Part shown: one piece after another, positions 10,663 through 19,800 of the stretch | Layout of the letters: the number at the start of each line of letters is the position of its first letter | Numbering within the stretch: the first letter of the stretch is position 1 | Assembly: GCA_039105265.1 (NCBI GenBank) | Contig: JAPFFF010000011.1 | Span: 5,022,001-5,086,000, forward strand | From: Tritrichomonas musculus | Taxonomy: Eukaryota > Parabasalia > Tritrichomonadida > Tritrichomonadidae | DNA: 64,000 nucleotides | Direction of reading: 5' to 3' | Notes under the pieces: model-generated | Database searches by the model: none | What the model was told of the DNA's origin: nothing | The model's input: only the letters and a program-made list of their open reading frames with translations | Program-made: the position numbers and the translations under genes

Positions 10663-12741
10663 TTATTCATTTGCTTGTGAACCTTCTGGTGTTGAATCGT
10701 CATGATATTCTAAACCGTCAAGTGATAGTTTGAAATAAGTATCACGAGTGATGAATAATTGTGTTGGGGGTGGTCTGACAATGGTTCCATCTGGTTCAAC
10801 AACATTGTAATATGTATCATCAGCTCCTGTATAGATAGGCATTCCATTGACTTGTATCTGAACGTTTCCAAAACCTCCATCAAGTCCGTCATAACAATAT
10901 CCTGCACTTGCTCGTTCTGTTTGAATGTTGAATACAAATGATGTTGCATCACTAATTGTATTCTTGTATCTCTTACCGTTAGCGTCATTCTTTGGCATTG
11001 TCATTGAGTCTTCAAATTCCTTTGTGCATGAAAGAGTGATTGCGTCTAAATCACCAGCCGTTAATTGATTTTCAAAGAATCGTGCACCAATAGTTGAAAC
11101 GTTTTCGTCTGGAAAGTTCTTGCCACCGATATTTAAGAAACAATTTTGATAAACTGGATTTTCAAAGACTGTTAAATCATTATGATGCTTTGGAAACATG
11201 ATTGATAAATTAGTTGCATTGATTAATGGAATATTCAATGTTGACTTGATTCCGTTAGCTGCTGGAGCTATTGGGAAAGCATGATAATCAACTTTCTGTG
11301 AAGGAATGATTAAACCTTGTCTTAAAATGTCTTCAATTCCTTGTCTTGTAGCTTCACAAACTCCAAAGCCTTGCATATTAGATTTACAAGCTGTGATGGT
11401 CATTCGATTAACTGTTAATGTTGCTGTTTGAGCAGAATAAGTTTCTTTCAATAATTGAGCTCTTGCATCATGATATTCATTAACAACTCTGAGAGCTGAT
11501 TTAGCAACTGTTTTCTCAATTTGCCAAACATAATACTTTCCATCGTTGTGTGTCAATGGTGGTTTTGTGTAATCTGGATTTGCTAAACAAATTTCTTCAT
11601 CAGTTGCTGTTGGTTTGAGGTCTAATTTTGCGAACTCTTCTGCTGTATAACTGAAATACATTGAAAGGTCTGTTGCAATATCATCATAAGTATATGAACC
11701 ATCGCTTCCAAAGTTATATTGCTCACCAATTCTATAAGTGAGTTTATATTTGATTGGTGCAGGTGTTGGTTCAGGTGATGGTGATGGTTCTGGTTTATCT
11801 TCTTCTTCTGGTGATGGGTCAGGTGTTGGTGATGGTGATGGTGGTACAGGTGTTGGTGTTGGTGATGGGTCTGGTGACGGAGTTCCTGGACCTGGAATCA
11901 CTGCTTGATTACCGATTTGTGTGAATTGATGACGAAGATGACCACGGGCTTTGATTTCCTTTAATCTATCGAGTTCATCCATCGATATTGAATCATTATC
12001 TTCAAGAAATACTTTCGCTTCTGCAACTGTGAAAGGGTCTAATACTGCCCAAACAAGACCAGCGGGACTAACTTGAAAACGAATTGATAAATCACCAATG
12101 ATTCCATTAGGGAATAAATCAAATGCTTGTAAAGCAAGTAAATCATCAAAAGGAACATTCAAATCAAATTCAACTTCACTTCTTCCTGTGTTCTTAAATG
12201 AATTCAAGTTAACATAAACTCCTGCATGTGTCTGTGAATAGTTGCTAATGTTTTCCCACAATGAATGAACGAATCTGCGGCGTTTCTTCTCGGCTTCTGG
12301 TTTAACTGATGAATACAAGAAGCCTTCACGAATGCATTCATTCTGTTGGTATCCGACATTGACATTATTATGAAGAATCTCTAACCTGTCAAACAACTGA
12401 TTTGAAGATTTGAAACCAACAAACAGCTTGTACAAGTTGTTGGGGTCATCAATGGCGTTTAATTTACTCATATCTGTGTTCAATGATAAATCTAATTTAA
12501 CGTGAAATGTTAAGAAACCTTTATCAATATCACTTACGAAATGGTCAGGATGTGTTAAACTGATTTGCGAATATTGACCAGCTGTAAACGGAGCTGGTTG
12601 GTCATGACAGTCAACTGTTCTGAATGAAAATGAACGTGTACCGTCATTGACATTAATCATGTTTCTCATCTCTTCAAATGCATGAAGAACGTTTCCTGTT
12701 TCAGTGCGAAGGTTATGAGCTCTTTCGTTTCGGTATAACAT
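10663..12741 (-). CDS. Major capsid protein of A1 (692 aa)
   Basis: Highly similar along its length to B's 680-aa protein at 31592 (RSFSFRTVDCHDQPAPF, SLTHPDHF, QLFDRLEILHNNVNVGYQQ, VYQNC, GGKNFPDENVSTIGARFFE, SAGYCYDGLDGGFGN). Length, conservation and place upstream of the small amphipathic gene fit a double jelly-roll capsid protein of Polintons. A Pro/Ser/Glu-rich low-complexity insert at about residues 280-325 probably forms a surface loop. TCATA lies 3 nt before the ATG on the coding strand, an initiator-like box. Divergent from the 84-aa gene. Confidence 0.85.
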   Translation of the reverse strand: MLYRNERAHNLRTETGNVLHAFEEMRNMINVNDGTRSFSFRTVDCHDQPAPFTAGQYSQISLTHPDHFVSDIDKGFLTFHVKLDLSLNTDMSKLNAIDDPNNLYKLFVGFKSSNQLFDRLEILHNNVNVGYQQNECIREGFLYSSVKPEAEKKRRRFVHSLWENISNYSQTHAGVYVNLNSFKNTGRSEVEFDLNVPFDDLLALQAFDLFPNGIIGDLSIRFQVSPAGLVWAVLDPFTVAEAKVFLEDNDSISMDELDRLKEIKARGHLRHQFTQIGNQAVIPGPGTPSPDPSPTPTPVPPSPSPTPDPSPEEEDKPEPSPSPEPTPAPIKYKLTYRIGEQYNFGSDGSYTYDDIATDLSMYFSYTAEEFAKLDLKPTATDEEICLANPDYTKPPLTHNDGKYYVWQIEKTVAKSALRVVNEYHDARAQLLKETYSAQTATLTVNRMTITACKSNMQGFGVCEATRQGIEDILRQGLIIPSQKVDYHAFPIAPAANGIKSTLNIPLINATNLSIMFPKHHNDLTVFENPVYQNCFLNIGGKNFPDENVSTIGARFFENQLTAGDLDAITLSCTKEFEDSMTMPKNDANGKRYKNTISDATSFVFNIQTERASAGYCYDGLDGGFGNVQIQVNGMPIYTGADDTYYNVVEPDGTIVRPPPTQLFITRDTYFKLSLDGLEYHDDSTPEGSQANE

Positions 12742-12776
12742 TTATGATTGAATAAAAATGAAATAAATCACTTTTA

Positions 12777-12781
12777 TCATT
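12777..12781 (+). promoter_or_regulatory. Initiator-like TCATT box before the 84-aa gene
   Basis: TCATT lies 14 nt upstream of the ATG at 12791. The Trichomonas core promoter initiator is TCAY(T/A) close to the start codon. Equivalent boxes lie at 33672 in B and 38051 in D, before homologous or similarly placed genes. Role is inferred from position. Confidence 0.4.
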
Positions 12782-12790
12782 AATTAAATT

Positions 12791-13045
12791 ATGGGCGTAG
12801 GTATATTCAACAAAATCAAGAACGCATTTAAATCAATTGGCGGTAAAGTTAAATCATTTGCTCAGAAAGCAGTTAAAGCAATTCCAAAAGTTGTTGATGT
12901 TGGAAAGCAAATCATGGACAGAGTCAAACCAATTACACAATTCATTCCTGGTGTTGGTCAGGTAGTAGACGCAATTGATACAGGTTTAAATGTTGCTGAC
13001 AGAGTTGGGAGATTTGGAAAATCAATATTGAATGAAGTTAAATGA
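12791..13045 (+). CDS. Small amphipathic virion-like protein (84 aa)
   Basis: Gly/Lys-rich, alpha-helical and amphipathic (MGVGIFNKIKNAFKS, QFIPGVGQVVDAIDTG). A clear homologue is at 33686 in B with the same position, directly divergent from the capsid gene. Size, charge and helices resemble pVI-like or membrane-active minor capsid peptides of adenovirus-related elements; that role is inference. Confidence 0.7.
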   Translation: MGVGIFNKIKNAFKSIGGKVKSFAQKAVKAIPKVVDVGKQIMDRVKPITQFIPGVGQVVDAIDTGLNVADRVGRFGKSILNEVK

Positions 13046-13081
13046 AAAACAATGAATTATAATGATTTAATATAATTATAA

Positions 13082-13558
13082 ATGAATGAAAACATTAATG
13101 AACTTAAAGTTATAAATGATAATGTAAATGAATCAAAAGTATTTAAATCAATTGAAGAGTTCAATTTGTTCTATCAAAAGAATATCGAGCAAATGAAATC
13201 ACAAACGACTAACTATTTGAACAAGATTTATAAAATCATCACTAATGACGGCAACGAATACAGAATCACTAAACGCAATTGCACAGACGGTAAACGATGT
13301 GGTGGCGACATTTATTTGAAGAAAGTTGGGAACACAATCACTAAAACACTTGAAAACGACAACATCAAGGCTGATATATCATTGATAAAGGAATCATTGA
13401 ATGAATTCACTGAACAAATCAATCAATTGAACAACAAAAATAAAATACTTGAAGAACATATCAATAAGCTTTCAAATGTTGTTGACCAACAATCAAAAGT
13501 CATTAATGAATACATTTTAAATGTTGTTGCTCCTGACAACCACCGAATGATTAAGTGA
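13082..13558 (+). CDS. Coiled-coil protein next to capsid genes (158 aa)
   Basis: N-terminal conserved block (FKSIEEFNLFYQK, LNKIYKIIT, EYRITKRNC, GGDIYLKK) and a C-terminal coiled coil from about residue 95 (ISLIKESLNEFTEQINQL). Homologue in B at 33967 (148 aa). It lies 36 bp after the 84-aa gene on the same strand and overlaps the end of the convergent 77-aa gene by 42 bp. The family is not recognised; a virion or assembly role is suggested only by context. Confidence 0.65.
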   Translation: MNENINELKVINDNVNESKVFKSIEEFNLFYQKNIEQMKSQTTNYLNKIYKIITNDGNEYRITKRNCTDGKRCGGDIYLKKVGNTITKTLENDNIKADISLIKESLNEFTEQINQLNNKNKILEEHINKLSNVVDQQSKVINEYILNVVAPDNHRMIK

Positions 13559-13750
13559 ATCATGATGATTTAATGATTTAGTCGTTTTTGGTGGAGGTTC
13601 ATGAAATACATTACCTTTTTCATTATAACATTTCACTGTCGGTGCTGAGTTTATTTTTGTTCTCTTCTTTTGCATCGTTAATTGTAATCTATCAAAATAG
13701 TTTTTGTGTTTATCATCATGAATGGTTCTCATTTGATTAATAGCAGACAT
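13517..13750 (-). CDS. Small basic conserved protein (77 aa)
   Basis: Conserved with B's 77-aa protein at 34415: RTIHDDKHKNYFDRLQL, MQKKRTKINSAP and a C-terminal LNHSVV. Basic and without a predicted membrane segment. Conservation at the same place in two divergent Polintons argues it is a real gene even though it overlaps a convergent neighbour. Function unknown. Confidence 0.6.
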   Translation of the reverse strand: MSAINQMRTIHDDKHKNYFDRLQLTMQKKRTKINSAPTVKCYNEKGNVFHEPPPKTTKSLNHHDSLNHSVVVRSNNI

Positions 13751-13764
13751 TTAATTGTTATTAA

Positions 13765-13992
13765 ATGAGTGAACTAACAGAATACAAGAAAGAAATACCA
13801 GAACTAAAACGAATCAAACGAGGATTAAAAGAAAAGTGTTATGATTACAAACAATGTCTCAACAATATCAAATCAGGAATGTTGGGCTCTGATGGTCTTG
13901 CCGTTCGTGAATCTCTTATTGAAGACATCAACAGCCTCAAAAATAAAGTGCATCAACTTGAGAAAGAATTAAATGAATTGTCTAATAAATGA
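13765..13992 (+). CDS. Small coiled-coil protein (75 aa)
   Basis: Almost the same protein as B's 76-aa product at 34665: MSELTEYKKEIPELKRIKR, KEKCYDYKQ and GMLGSDGLAVRESLIEDI, then a short coiled coil. The very high conservation relative to neighbouring genes suggests a tightly constrained interaction partner. The start lies 14 bp from the divergent 77-aa gene. Function unknown. Confidence 0.65.
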   Translation: MSELTEYKKEIPELKRIKRGLKEKCYDYKQCLNNIKSGMLGSDGLAVRESLIEDINSLKNKVHQLEKELNELSNK

Positions 13993-14188
13993 GTTCTTCA
14001 AGTTCAGCTATTAATTGTTCAGGTCCGTTGAATTTCTTTAGCTGTTTAATAAAGTGATTTATCTCTTTTAGTACTTCATCTATGACATTATCATTATCGT
14101 AGAGGTATTTTAAAGCGGGTCTCCATCCTTTTAGTTTTTTGTTGATTCTATTAATGAGGGTGCTTAATGTTTCGGCTTGGTTTGACAT
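13982..14188 (-). CDS. Small helical protein (68 aa)
   Basis: Predicted all-helical (MSNQAETLSTLINRI, IKQLKKFNGPEQLIAELEEL). The stop overlaps the convergent 75-aa gene by 11 bp, the dense packing typical of this element. No counterpart is seen in B, where the 192-aa and ATPase genes occupy this side. It is the last gene before A1's right terminal region. Confidence 0.5.
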   Translation of the reverse strand: MSNQAETLSTLINRINKKLKGWRPALKYLYDNDNVIDEVLKEINHFIKQLKKFNGPEQLIAELEELIY

Positions 14189-14487
14189 TTTATAAATTGC
14201 TGATAAAAAAATAAAAAATTTTTGAAAGTTCGATTTTTCGTTATTTTTCGTTGTTGTTATTTTTGGGAGTTTGTCAATTTATTCAAAATTTGTCTATGCC
14301 ATTTTGTGAAAGTTTCGAGGGCTAATTTTGAAAAAGTGGCAATTTTTTGAGTCATGGCGCTGAGGTTTGGGGTCTGTAAACCCTATGACAAGGGGGTCAT
14401 TTTTATCTGACCTCCCTATAATTTTAGATTTACGGTTGCCATTTTCAGGAGAATATATACCCTTCGAAATGGTCCACTATCACTACT
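14189..14487. repeat. Right terminal region of A1 (probable TIR)
   Basis: Non-coding, with poly-T/A tracts, a TTATCTGACCTC box at 14403-14414 (reverse of the GAGGTCAGATAA form of the shared terminal box) and the outermost 17 nt GGTCCACTATCACTACT identical to the end of D. The box is about 73 nt from the end here rather than 23-24 nt as in B-E. The partner TIR is outside the window, so its length is unknown. Confidence 0.6.
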
Positions 14488-16554
14488 TTCCTTCGAATGG
14501 AACAGGTGGTAAATTTTCACTATAATCAAGTGCTGCCATTTCAACCTCTGATGCTTCACCACTCGTTGTTGCTAATCTGGTGTATCCGTTATTAATGAAA
14601 TTCCTAAGTTTTCCCATCCCAATTGATATATATTTACCTGTTAGCTCAAGAGTGTTTCCAATCGATAATGCAGTTGATGCAGCTGTTAATACTAAAGCAA
14701 TATCAGTTTTGATGTTCAATGATTTCACTTTACTCTCGAGATGTGAAACTCTATTTTTGACATCAGACATTTCAACATCTAAATTATCAACTCGCTTTGT
14801 TATCTTGTCAACATCATAAACTATGACATCTTGTGTATTCGCTACTATATTTAAATCACTTCTCATCGTTGTTATATTGTCAGCTGTGATTATTTTTGAT
14901 GATGTGATATTATAGTCAGTATACAATGTTGTTGCAGCATTTGGATTTGGAGAGATTGTGTAAAACTGTTGGTCAATGATATATTTGAAGGGATTTGTTG
15001 TTGGGTCCCAATTTATCTCTTCGATTGGTCTCAACATCTTTCTATTCAAATGTAATGTTATGTCTTTCGTTGTAATATTTGAAGCTTCAAATTTAGCTCC
15101 TAGTTTTTGAATAACATTTTTTATTGTCTTCAATTTGATGTAATATGCTTGAGGTCCGCTTGTGTATTCTTCCAGTGGTTCATTAGTTATATACAAATCA
15201 CAAACGAATTTATTTGTTATACCTCCAATATTGACGAACATATGAAGCTCTTTCATATGATTGATATAACTAATGATGATTTGTTTTTTCAATGCATCAC
15301 TTTTAGCTTCAACATTAATTGCAACATTTATTTGAGCGTGATAATAGTTAGCCTCCAAATTACTAAATGAAGTTGTGAATCCACCCAATGATAACATGCT
15401 TTTCAATGATGGCAATCCATCACGTGCGACATCAAAATGTTCATTATTATCATACAATCCATCAAATGTTATCGCTGTTCGTTTATCTTCTAATATTTGT
15501 TTGAAAACTGTTTTATCATCAGCTGTGTCAATATTGAACCAATTTTTGATAATGTAATCATTGAATTCATTTTTTTCAAGCGCAATAACGAAATGTCCCT
15601 GTTGGTCCCAATGTTTGACCGCATCTATTGCATCTTCAGCTTTTGATTTCGCTTGTATATTATCACCTACCCATTTATCACCATCCCAAGTCAACAGCCA
15701 AGTGTTATTAAAACAATGTTCAGTGAATGTAAATTCCATGCCTGTTGGTAATGAATAACTATCAGGAATATTAAACGTCATTGAATAATTATCATCAGAT
15801 TCATTAATATATGACGGTTTATAGAAATACGCAATATTTGATTCATGCAACTTCAAAGCATTTCTTGCATTAATGATATCACATTTAATTTCAGGAGTTG
15901 TTGATTCAATAGCGTTTTGATTCAAAAGATAAATGATTGATATTTCACCCTGCAGATAACATTTCATTAATTCAATTGATGATTGTTTATCAATAGCTAT
16001 AAATGGTTCATCATTCCAATCTACAACTTCATGATTAACAATATACGTCAGCGGTGTTTGTGAATGAATCGTAATAACTGGACAATATAATTTATTTTCA
16101 TCAACGTATATATAAAAATCTTTCATAAATGCTCCAGACTCATCAATGATTTCATTTTTTCTCAACACAATTCGAAACACATTTAATTTATTTTTTATTG
16201 TCTTCAATTTATTTATTGTCGTTGATGGTATGTGTTTGATGCTTAATTTCTTACATTCAATCGAATTATAAATATAATCATTAGTGTATACATCATCATT
16301 TTCAATATAATAATATTCATAACCTTGCACGTTTCTAAAATTGCTTTCAACTGGCTTCAAATCATTAATATCAACACCATTAATCAATCCGTTAACTTGC
16401 AAATCATAAGGCATATTCATTTTTCCATAAATCGGTTTTGATTCATCAAATGGTCTTTGCATCGGGTCATCAATGATAGGAATTGATAAATCTTTTATTT
16501 TTTGGCTTGGGTCTACGATATCATATGATTTTTCAGTTTCATCATTTGGTGGAG
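14488..16554 (-). pseudogene. Fibre-like gene of D, distal part
   Basis: Open across the segment between the A1 end and the B insertion. Contains GFTTSFSNLEANYYHAQINV, IKTIKNVIQKLGAKFE-type beta-rich stretches and near its end a coiled coil (DVEMSDVKNRVSHLESKV) followed by a hydrophobic helix (ALVLTAASTALSIG). It looks like a long attachment or tail-fibre type protein; the family is not recognised. The proximal part of the same gene lies on the other side of B at 37370-38054. The A1 end sits exactly at its left edge. Confidence 0.6.
16549..16554. repeat. Left target-site duplication of B (GTGGAG)
   Basis: GTGGAG directly precedes B's left end and follows its right end at 37364-37369. The 6-bp length is the Polinton standard and proves the insertion boundaries. 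Confidence 0.95.
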
Positions 16555-16783
16555 AGTAGTGTAGTATGTGCGTATTGGGGGTCAGATAATTAATCACATC
16601 TGACGGCCTACCCCATGTTAGTCGCTCAAGGGTTTCATGCGATTTTTCTTATTTTTAACCCCATTTTCAGAACTCAAGGTTTTCTAACTCACTGTCTACA
16701 ACACTGTGAGCCCCAACTATGAAACTCAATGATTTCTAGCACTTTTTTGGAGTCGAATAATTTGAGCCTCCAATTGACAGCCA
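16555..16783 (+). repeat. Left TIR of B (229 bp)
   Basis: Begins AGTAGTGTAGTATGTGCG. GGGGTCAGATAA lies at 16578-16589, 23 nt inside. Matches the reverse complement of 37135-37363 with one mismatch. Non-coding; the PolB ATG follows 52 bp after its inner end. Confidence 0.95.
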
Positions 16784-16834
16784 TAAAATTTAAATCCATC
16801 GATTATCAAAAATTAATTTTTTATTTCCACCCAA

Positions 16835-19800
16835 ATGCGATACGATTACCGATCACTTAAAAATATTAGTAATGATGATATTGTTGAATTAATCAAAAGT
16901 ATTAACACAATTTTCAATGCAAATCTACCAATTACAACAACTGCTAAAACAGAAGCTTGGAATAGAAGGAAAAACGTAGAAGTATTATGTGATTGGCTTA
17001 ATAATCGTAATGCCCACAGATTTATTAAAAATGATTTACCAAATGCAGAAGAAATAGATAGTTTCATTATACATGTACATAAACTTAAACAAATATTGGA
17101 TGATTCGCATGAACAGCACTACCAAGATATACTCAAACGTGATGATTACTTTGAGGAAGATATTAATGAAGAAGATGAACGCTATTTCAACACAAAACAA
17201 CAACAAATCGAGAGAGAATTCGAGATAAAAGAAGCTATTAATAGGGCTTATGAAGCAGTTGATGATGCAATACAATTAATCAAAGAACAAAAACATCCAG
17301 TTTTACAGAAGACTGAGAGATTAATCATCCCAGATGCTCCATTAATCAAAAATCATCAAAAACAATACTTTCCAGAGAATGAAGAAATATATGAATATCT
17401 TGATAAATGCGCACACAATTTCACATCAAAACATAGTGATTTCCTTATGATTAACGAGCCACATGATTTCGATAGAGCTGTAAATGAATGGAATCACTAT
17501 AATAAATATCCATCTGAAAATACTATACAACGCAAAGACAGTGGCAAGCCGATAACAACATATTATTTCAATCAAGTTGCATCATTAGATAATATCTTTG
17601 AGTGTCTTCACAATGTATACAAGAAAGAGCTGAAACCATTTAAGATTCATTTTCAACTTTCAGGAGTCTTCGAAACATACACTTATGATTTTGAATCATT
17701 AGAAGAGAAATACGAATATAAAGCTAAAGACATTATTTGGAAAAACTATCAATCAATGATACCTATCATTATCAGTAAACTTGAAGACCTTGAAATAGTG
17801 AAATTATATATTGAATCTGTTTTACACTCTTATGAGACAGAATCATCAAGCACAAAACTTATATTAGTTGGTTCAATAGCTTTTACAGTTTCAAGAATGA
17901 GAAAGATAACTGGTCGCATAAAGGATTTGCCAATCGAATTCATCAAAAATGATTTCATTATTGCTGACAATGAAGATGATAAACTATGTTTCTTCAGATT
18001 CTTAGCTGTATGTTTAAATGAAGAACTAGCAAATACCAAAAAATATAAAACTAAAGAACGAACCAAAATCGCTAAGAAACTACTTCTTAAAGAACATAAT
18101 ATTATATACAACACAAAGATTCCAAATGAAGGTAAGAAAATACTTAATGAATTCGAAGGTGTTTCAATGGAGCAGATGAAAGATTTAGCACAAAAGAATC
18201 ACATTAATGTTAACATATATGAGTTTCACAAGACAGATTCTGAGCAATATTATGATTTATCAGAGCAGTGGTTTTTCGATAAAACATTTACAACATATTC
18301 TGCATTACTTTTCACTCAAAATCAAATCATCCATATAATGTACATCAAGAATCCTGAAAAGCTTACCCAAATACATATTTGCCCTAAATGTAATTCATAT
18401 ATTCATTATGGTTCAAAGAATTTTAACAGGTTTGATTCTCATGTTAAACACTGTGATGGTGTATTTAAAAAGAACTTCATACCAGTTAAAGAAGCTTTAC
18501 CTTATTGTCCTCATATATTGAATAACCCTGTTTATGAATACTGTTTAGCATATAATCTTCAATGGAAACCAGAAATATATTATATAACATATGATTTCGA
18601 AACAATGGAGCAATCAATAAATAAATCAATCTCTGATTCAACAACAATAAATTCAAGGTTAATTCCGTTGTCAGTTTCATCTTGTGTGAAATCATCAAAC
18701 GGCTTGACAACAAAGAATTTCTCATTAAGAGACTCTCAAGAGTTCATACCACAATGGATAAAATGGTTGTTCGAGCAATCAATGAAAGTCTATGCAGATA
18801 AGATATCATATTATGAATCATTCTTACCAGATACCTCTATTAACAAAAATATGAATGTAATTACTGTATTAGGGTTTAACTCATCACGTTTTGACAGCAA
18901 TTTATTTAAACAATATTTTAATCATTCTTTCTGGAAAGTCGAACAAAATTCAATAATTGGTACCCTATCTTCATTAAAACAATTCATTCTCACATCAGAT
19001 AATCATCCAACTAAATTGAGATTCATAGATGCTCAATCATTTGTTGCAGGAGGTACATTAAAGCAATTTGGCGAAGATTTTGGCAACGTAATCGTTGACT
19101 CAAACGTGAGCGTTTGTGGTGGTATCAATGAATTACAAAGCAATACCCAAGCTAAAGCTTGTGATATAAAAGGTGTGTTTCCTTACGAAGCAATCAACGA
19201 CAAGAACTACAATGAAGTATTATCAAAATCAGAACCATTTTCATATGATGATTTTTATAGCTATCTCAATCAAAAGAATCCTCTCACTAAAGAAGAATAT
19301 GATGCTTATCTTGAAGATTCAAAACGTTTTGCAACACGATGGGACTACCTATTAGCATACAATGATAATGATGTTGAAATGATGATTAAACCTATTGATA
19401 ATCTAATAGCACTCAATGCTCAATACAATGTTGATTTACTTTCAAATCTCTCATTATCAAAGAATGCTTCGTGCATCAAATATGCTTTGGCTTATAAAGA
19501 TTTTAATCCGAGAAACAACATTGGGATTACAAATAAATATAATACATTCAAACCAAGCAAGAAATGGTGGCAATATAAATGTGATAGTTATTATAATCAA
19601 GATGAGAAATACAATAGATTAAACCCTAAAAAACCACAACGAGATTTAACAAAATGTGTGTCAGAAAATGATTTCGAAGCTTTTATGAAAATGTATGACG
19701 ACCCAAATAAAGGGAAATGCCATTTATGTCATGAACATTTTACTTATCAAAATAAGCCTACATTAGATAGAATTGACAATAATAAAGGTCACCAAATTGA

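Larger units (their letters stand above)
1..14487 (+). mobile_element. Polinton/Maverick A1 (partial, left end outside window)
   Basis: Carries PolB, HNH nuclease, fibre-like protein, integrase, major capsid and small virion-like genes in the order seen in element B. The right end is placed at 14487 because the sequence ending there (GGTCCACTATCACTACT) is the same 17 nt that ends element D at 48475, and because a D gene begins directly after it. The copy from 1 to about 9100 is nearly identical to A2 at about 55525-64000, so A1 looks young. Visible part looks whole apart from about one break, in PolB. The TSD cannot be tested because the left end is not in the window. Confidence 0.85.

Noticed and set aside
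16549-16597. A start codon for the D fibre-like frame inside B's left TIR, and a similar frame starting at 37321
   Set aside because: Both begin in TIR sequence (MINYLTPN...) and run out into D by chance; the TSD shows the true boundary at 16554/16555 and 37363/37364.
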